A stretch of 15,893 nt of DNA from an uncultured Elusimicrobiales bacterium. Its GTDB lineage: Bacteria; Elusimicrobiota; Elusimicrobia; Elusimicrobiales; Elusimicrobiaceae. The position numbers and the translations under genes are program-made. The stretch's first letter is position 1, and each line of letters starts with the position of its first letter. The notes beneath the pieces were generated by a model, which searched no databases, was not told the origin of the DNA, and saw only the letters and a program-made list of their open reading frames with translations. The stretch covers positions 1-15,893 of the forward strand of contig CALUZE010000016.1 of assembly GCA_944325235.1 (NCBI GenBank). The letters are read 5' to 3'. Positions 12,576-15,893 of the stretch are shown piece by piece.

Positions 12576-13451
12576 TTATTTCCCTTCCTCGCGCAGCGCT
12601 TTAATCGTTACCTGGCGCGTTTTGTCGCCTTTGGCGTTGCGCGCTTTAATCGGTAAGTCCACCACGCTGCCGGCGGGCAGGTGCTGGCGGATAGAAAATT
12701 TGCCTTCTTTGAGTTCAATGTCTTTGCCGTTGATGGACACAATGGCGTTTTTGGACGCGGAACCGTAGATGATGATTTCGCAATCCGCCTGGAGCCAGAT
12801 GTATTCTTCGGCTTCGGGCTGCACTTTTTCCAGCTGCAGCGTGAAGGACGACCACGAAGTCGGCGCGCCGGAGGAAGAAAGTTCCGTCAGTTTCCAGCGT
12901 TGGCCCAACACGTGCATCAATTCACTGGCGCCCAAACCGATGTAGTCGGCACCGGCCAGTTTTAAGAGTTTTTGGAAGTCGCCTTCCACAATCATCCATT
13001 TGTCGTCCACGATGTCGGACACTTTGCCGGGCGGCAGCGACGTGGAGTTGCTGCGGGAAACCAAGATGAATTTGCCGTCGGCAGTCAGGTAGCCCAAATC
13101 GGCCAGGTACGAGCGGCCGGCTTGCGGCGCATTGATGTACCAGCTGCGGGCTTCAAAGATGACGGGCATATCGTAGTGGGTAACGGAGTTGTTCCCGTCA
13201 AAAAATTCCACATTCGTCACGTCGTGCAGGCGGATGATGGTGCGGGCGTTTTTCAGCACATCTTCGCTGTATTGGCTTTTGATGCAATCCAAGGTGTTCG
13301 GGGTGATTTCCCAAAACAAGAACAGCCAAGCCGGGTCTTTGGGCAGCAAATAGCTTTCCGTTTTGCCGTATCCGGACGGAATGTCCGCTTCGGCGTGTAT
13401 GTCTTTAGCCAAGGGTTTAACCAAGGCGGACGAAGATAAATTTTGCGTCAT
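12576..13451 (-). CDS. DUF4912 domain protein, partner of the GH57 branching enzyme
   Basis: 291 residues, no signal peptide or membrane helix. The DUF4912 core (about 27-155) shows the family signature. It has 'YLLPKDPAWLFLFWEIT' (34-50), then 'IIRLHDVT' and 'WYINAPQAGRSYLADLGYLTADGKFILVSRSNSTSLPPG' (104-142). The C-terminal part (about 222-287) looks like a small beta-sandwich ('IIIYGSASKNAIVSINGKDIELKEGKFSIRQHLPAGSVVDLPIKA'), possibly Ig-like and carbohydrate binding. DUF4912 genes are known to sit beside GH57 branching enzymes. The direct neighbourhood here (two bases before the branching-enzyme ATG) supports a shared role, for example glucan binding or positioning. This is inference; no biochemical function is known to me. 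A GAGGT lies ten bases before the ATG (13462-13466). Confidence 0.9.
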   Translation of the reverse strand: MTQNLSSSALVKPLAKDIHAEADIPSGYGKTESYLLPKDPAWLFLFWEITPNTLDCIKSQYSEDVLKNARTIIRLHDVTNVEFFDGNNSVTHYDMPVIFEARSWYINAPQAGRSYLADLGYLTADGKFILVSRSNSTSLPPGKVSDIVDDKWMIVEGDFQKLLKLAGADYIGLGASELMHVLGQRWKLTELSSSGAPTSWSSFTLQLEKVQPEAEEYIWLQADCEIIIYGSASKNAIVSINGKDIELKEGKFSIRQHLPAGSVVDLPIKARNAKGDKTRQVTIKALREEGK

Positions 13452-13516
13452 ATGTTTCTTTACCTCACCCTGTTTTAATATATTATTTCCTTTAGAGAAT
13501 TTTTCTCCCCCATTTT

Positions 13517-13525
13517 ATTTTAGCA
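13517..13525 (-). promoter_or_regulatory. Possible extended -10 promoter of the DUF4912/branching-enzyme operon
   Basis: On the - strand the sequence is TGC followed by TAAAAT, about 65 bases upstream of the ATG at 13451. No clear -35. The predicted leader is A+T rich and holds a small hairpin (GAGAA/TTCTC, 13495-13507). The stretch 13467-13580 contains only this promoter-like material and A/T runs. Confidence 0.4.
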
Positions 13526-13586
13526 TTTTACATTGGGAAAAAGAGCTTTTTACAACAAAATTTTTTGAAGGAATCCGCCGCGGGTG

Positions 13587-13595
13587 TGCTACAAT
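13587..13595 (+). promoter_or_regulatory. Extended -10 promoter of the prepilin-like gene
   Basis: TGC followed by TACAAT, ending 18 bases before the ATG at 13614. A TTGAAG lies upstream but at a 19-base spacing. The short leader contains AGGGGG (13603-13608) five bases before the ATG. Confidence 0.5.
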
Positions 13596-13613
13596 AGACA
13601 CAAGGGGGAAAAT

Positions 13614-13895
13614 ATGATGAAAAATAACCGAGGAGTCGGGCTGTTGGGTATGCTCATTGCGGTGGTGATTATGTCCGTTTTGCTGATGATGGTATTAAAG
13701 CAATACACGGCGCAAACGCGGCAGGTATTAAATATGCCGGGGGTTACGCAGCCGCAAACGCCGGCCCGGGCGGCCCCAGGCGCCCAAAATCCGCAAGCCA
13801 AGCCCCCGTGCAACGGGCGGTTGGTGGGCAATATTTGCGTGCCGACCGAAGTGCGCAGCGCCAGCTTGGACGCTTTTGAACAAATGAATCCGTAG
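13614..13895 (+). CDS. Small prepilin-like (type IV pilin/pseudopilin-like) protein lacking Glu5
   Basis: 93 residues from the ATG at 13614; a second ATG follows at once at 13617, and both suit the AGGGGG site. The basic leader MMKNNRG is followed by an uninterrupted hydrophobic helix VGLLGMLIAVVIMSVLLMMVL (8-28). This has the shape of a class III (prepilin peptidase) signal with cleavage between G7 and V8. The residue at mature position +5 is glycine (G12), not the near-invariant glutamate. The rest is a Pro/Ala/Gln-rich linker (42-65) and a short tail with two cysteines (C66 and C75), which could form a small disulfide loop. At under 100 residues it has no room for a full pilin globular domain. 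It may be a minor pseudopilin-like protein, or simply a single-helix membrane protein. Promoter directly upstream, bidirectional terminator directly downstream: transcribed alone. Confidence 0.65.
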   Translation: MMKNNRGVGLLGMLIAVVIMSVLLMMVLKQYTAQTRQVLNMPGVTQPQTPARAAPGAQNPQAKPPCNGRLVGNICVPTEVRSASLDAFEQMNP

Positions 13896-13905
13896 ATAAG
13901 GCCAC

Positions 13906-13933
13906 AAAAAACCCCGGTAGAACCGGGGTTTTT
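13906..13933. terminator. Bidirectional terminator between prepilin-like gene and thrC
   Basis: The eight-bp stem ACCCCGGT / ACCGGGGT has the loop AGA and is flanked by AAAAA and TTTT. It starts 10 bases after the prepilin-like stop (+) and 8 bases after the thrC stop at 13941 (-). Confidence 0.92.
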
Positions 13934-13940
13934 GTTGGCA

Positions 13941-15182
13941 TTATTTAATAAAGCCTTTGGCTTTTAATTCTTCTTCCACGGCGGCCATGGTGGGGGGAAT
14001 GACGCACACCTTGGAAAGGACCTGCATGGCCGAGTCTATATCCTTCAGCCCGTTCCCGCCCACAATCAACACGACCGATTCGTCCCGTTCAATTTTGCCT
14101 TCCGCCACCAGTTTTTTCAGCGCGGCATACGGCGCCGCCCCGGCAGGTTCGGCAAAGATGTTGGCTTTGCGCGCCAGCTCCGGGATGGCCTGCAAAATTT
14201 CTTCGTCCGTCACCGTGACGGCCATACCGTTGGATTCCTGCAGGGCTTGCATGGCCAGGGCCGCGTCGCGCGGGTAGTTGACCACAATGCTGTCCGCCAC
14301 CGTGTGGGCCGCTACGGATTTTACTTCCGTATGGTTGTTGAACGCCTGCGCAATGGCGGCGCTGCCTTCGGCCTGGACGGCAATCATCTGCGGCATCCGC
14401 TCAATAATGCCCAGTTTGTTAAAGTCGGTAAACCCCTTCCACAAACCGGCCAAAATCGTTCCGTCGCCCGCCGCTACAATCACTTTGTCCGGCGCTTCCC
14501 AATCCATTTGTTCGCAAATTTCAAACGCGCAGGTTTTTTTGCCTTCGCGCGTAAACGGGTTGAACCCCGCCGCGCGGGAATACCAGCCGTATTTTTGCAC
14601 GGATTGTTTGCACAGTTCAAAAGCTTCATCGTACGAGCCGTCCACCCCAATGACTTCCGCCCCGTATACGAGCAGCTGCACGAGCTTCGGGTCCGGCACG
14701 GATTTCGGCGCAAAAATGACGGCTTTGAGCGGGGTGCTGGCCGTCAAACAGGCCAGCGAATCGCTGGCGTTGCCGGTGGAGGCGTCGGCAATGACTTCCT
14801 GCTCCAGCTCCAGCGCGCGGGCCACGGCCACGGCGCTGCCGCGGTCTTTAATGGACCCGGTCGGGTTGCGGCCTTCGTCCTTAATTAACAAGTTGGAAAT
14901 ATGCAGTTCTTTGGCCAGTTCTTTGCAGGGGTAGAGCGGCGTCCAGCCTACGTGCACGTGCGGCACTTTGTCGTGGTCGTTGATGGGCAGCAGGTCCATA
15001 TAGCGCCACATATCAAACTCGCGGTTGTCTTTCAGTTTGCCGATGCTGAAGCGTTTGGAAATTAGTTTATAGTCGTAATTGACTTCCAGGTTCCCGCCGC
15101 AGGCCGAACAAACAAAGTTTGCCTCGCTGGTTTTGTGTTCTTTGCCGCAGTTAATGCACTGCAGGTTGAGGATTTTTTTCAT
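13941..15182 (-). CDS. thrC: Threonine synthase
   Basis: 413 residues, PLP fold-type II. It converts O-phospho-L-homoserine to L-threonine, the last step of threonine synthesis, in the cytoplasm. The N terminus carries a zinc-ribbon-like CxxC pair of pairs (C9, C12, C25, C28), as in many shorter-type threonine synthases. The PLP-binding lysine is Lys112 in 'NPTGSIKDRGSA' (often SFKDRG). The phosphate-binding and cofactor loops 'ADASTGNASDSLA' (132-144) and 'VAAGDGTILAGLWKGF' are present, with a 'FAEPAGAAPYAAL' segment near the end. Overall it is the B. subtilis/Aquifex-like length class rather than the longer yeast-like one. It follows the EamA transporter gene by three bases, and its own Shine-Dalgarno is weak, so translation is probably coupled. 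It converges on the prepilin-like gene. Cysteate or diaminopropionate-type relatives share this fold, but the motifs fit ThrC best. Confidence 0.92.
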   Translation of the reverse strand: MKKILNLQCINCGKEHKTSEANFVCSACGGNLEVNYDYKLISKRFSIGKLKDNREFDMWRYMDLLPINDHDKVPHVHVGWTPLYPCKELAKELHISNLLIKDEGRNPTGSIKDRGSAVAVARALELEQEVIADASTGNASDSLACLTASTPLKAVIFAPKSVPDPKLVQLLVYGAEVIGVDGSYDEAFELCKQSVQKYGWYSRAAGFNPFTREGKKTCAFEICEQMDWEAPDKVIVAAGDGTILAGLWKGFTDFNKLGIIERMPQMIAVQAEGSAAIAQAFNNHTEVKSVAAHTVADSIVVNYPRDAALAMQALQESNGMAVTVTDEEILQAIPELARKANIFAEPAGAAPYAALKKLVAEGKIERDESVVLIVGGNGLKDIDSAMQVLSKVCVIPPTMAAVEEELKAKGFIK

Positions 15183-15185
15183 AGG

Positions 15186-15893
15186 TTATTTGGTTTCCGG
15201 CTCTACTTTCTTTTGAATCAAAATCAAACTGACAAAAATCAACATCAGTCCGCCGATTTCGGCCCCGGTCGGCATACGGCCGAAGGCAATCATATCGCTG
15301 ATCATCGCTACCACGGGCGTGAAATACGTGACCGACGCCATACGCGTGGCCCCCCAGCGTTTAATCAAGGCTACCATCAGCAGGAACGCCACCGCGGACG
15401 AGAATACCCCGGCACTAATAATGGAAACCACTACTTTGGCGGTGAAGGCCGAGGCCGGCGGAATCGGTTCCACCAACAGGGAAATAATCAACAGCACCAC
15501 CGCCGAGAATAAATACTGGTGGAAGGTGTTGGCTTCGTTGGAAACGGCGTCGCTGTCCACCATAATTTTTTTGGTCAGCACGTTGCCCAAGCTGTATGCC
15601 CAGGCCATAATCAAAAACGCAAAGCAGCCGTACAGCGCCAACGGGCTGGCGTCCAGCTTGGCGGCGGTAATCATCGGGTGCATAATAATCAGCAGGCCGA
15701 TCATCCCCACCGTTACCCCTGCCGCACGGCGCCAGGTAAAGCGGTCTTCGCCTTTTAACAAAACAGCCCCGGCGATGAAGGACCATATCGGTACCGTCCC
15801 GTTAAAAATCCCGCCGATGGTCGGCGCCACAAAGCGCTGCCCCCAGGAAATGGCGGCAAACGGCAGCAAAATCAGCAAGAATCCAATCGTCCA
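15186..15893 (-). CDS. EamA/DMT-superfamily transporter, C-terminal part (5' end outside window)
   Basis: The frame is open to the window edge (first visible residues WTIGFLLILLPFAAISWGQRF), so the start lies beyond 15893. About 235 residues remain: the end of the first EamA repeat and the whole second repeat. Some seven hydrophobic helices can be seen. These include 'GGIFNGTVPIWSFIAGAVLLKGE', typical of the end of an EamA domain, and 'SVTYFTPVVAMISDMIAFGRMPTGAEIGGLMLIFVSLIL', which matches the last helices of the second repeat. EamA proteins are inner-membrane exporters or permeases for amino acids and other metabolites; the substrate cannot be read from sequence. Position three bases before thrC suggests a link to amino-acid metabolism, for example threonine or homoserine export, but this is a guess. 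Confidence 0.88.
   Translation of the reverse strand, partial: WTIGFLLILLPFAAISWGQRFVAPTIGGIFNGTVPIWSFIAGAVLLKGEDRFTWRRAAGVTVGMIGLLIIMHPMITAAKLDASPLALYGCFAFLIMAWAYSLGNVLTKKIMVDSDAVSNEANTFHQYLFSAVVLLIISLLVEPIPPASAFTAKVVVSIISAGVFSSAVAFLLMVALIKRWGATRMASVTYFTPVVAMISDMIAFGRMPTGAEIGGLMLIFVSLILIQKKVEPETK

Noticed and set aside
14247..14888. Two overlapping + strand frames opposite thrC
   Set aside because: Both are shadows of thrC; composition is biased and no motif is visible.
1..15893. Search by eye for tRNA, rRNA, CRISPR repeats, insertion-sequence ends, transposase or phage genes
   Set aside because: None seen. Gaps between genes are all under 200 bases and are accounted for by promoters, terminators and the hairpins listed.

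Overview
The window (15,893 bases, roughly 50-55% G+C by eye) is an ordinary, gene-dense bacterial chromosome segment. I see no mobile element, CRISPR array, tRNA or rRNA. The cell is Gram-negative: there is a TolC-type outer-membrane channel, a second predicted outer-membrane beta-barrel, two lipoproteins and several proteins with Sec signal peptides. A DUF4912 gene next to a GH57 branching enzyme, short prepilin-like proteins and many lineage-specific secreted proteins suggest a member of the Elusimicrobiota (gut-type, higher G+C). That placement is inference from gene content, moderate confidence at best; no marker gene was compared.

Layout. Bases 2-673 (+) are the C-terminal end of a TldD/PmbA-family protein. 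Bases 787-5813 (-) hold a tightly packed six-gene envelope operon. In transcription order it encodes an orphan lipoprotein, a YjbH-like barrel, a HAMP-only membrane protein, a TolC-family channel, a patatin-like phospholipase and a TPR lipoprotein. Gaps are 22, 9 and 10 bases, followed by 4- and 17-base overlaps. Next come a 646-residue membrane-anchored protein of unknown function (5978-7918, -) and a secreted trypsin-like protease without a PDZ domain (8014-8802, -). greA (8899-9372, +) diverges from the protease. It converges on an orphan secreted helical protein (9435-10751, -). Then follow a glycogen-type module (GH57 branching enzyme plus DUF4912 protein, 10948-13451, -), a small prepilin-like protein (13614-13895, +), thrC (13941-15182, -) and the 3' part of an EamA/DMT transporter (15186-15893, -).

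How it works together. The six-gene operon is the most system-like part. All six products are predicted to be exported or membrane bound, and together they cover the outer membrane, periplasm and inner membrane. It contains no ABC or RND pump and no membrane-fusion protein, so its substrate and energy source are not visible here. The DUF4912/GH57 pair probably builds alpha-1,6 branches in a storage glucan. thrC and the EamA transporter form a two-gene unit that may combine threonine synthesis with metabolite export.

Regulation visible in the sequence: three convergent gene pairs each share one strong bidirectional terminator. A near-consensus sigma-70 promoter precedes greA. Three other genes have extended -10 elements of the form TGC-TAnAAT, and for the protease this element lies so close to the ATG that the mRNA may be leaderless. 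A nested palindromic element of unknown role lies upstream of the orphan secreted protein.
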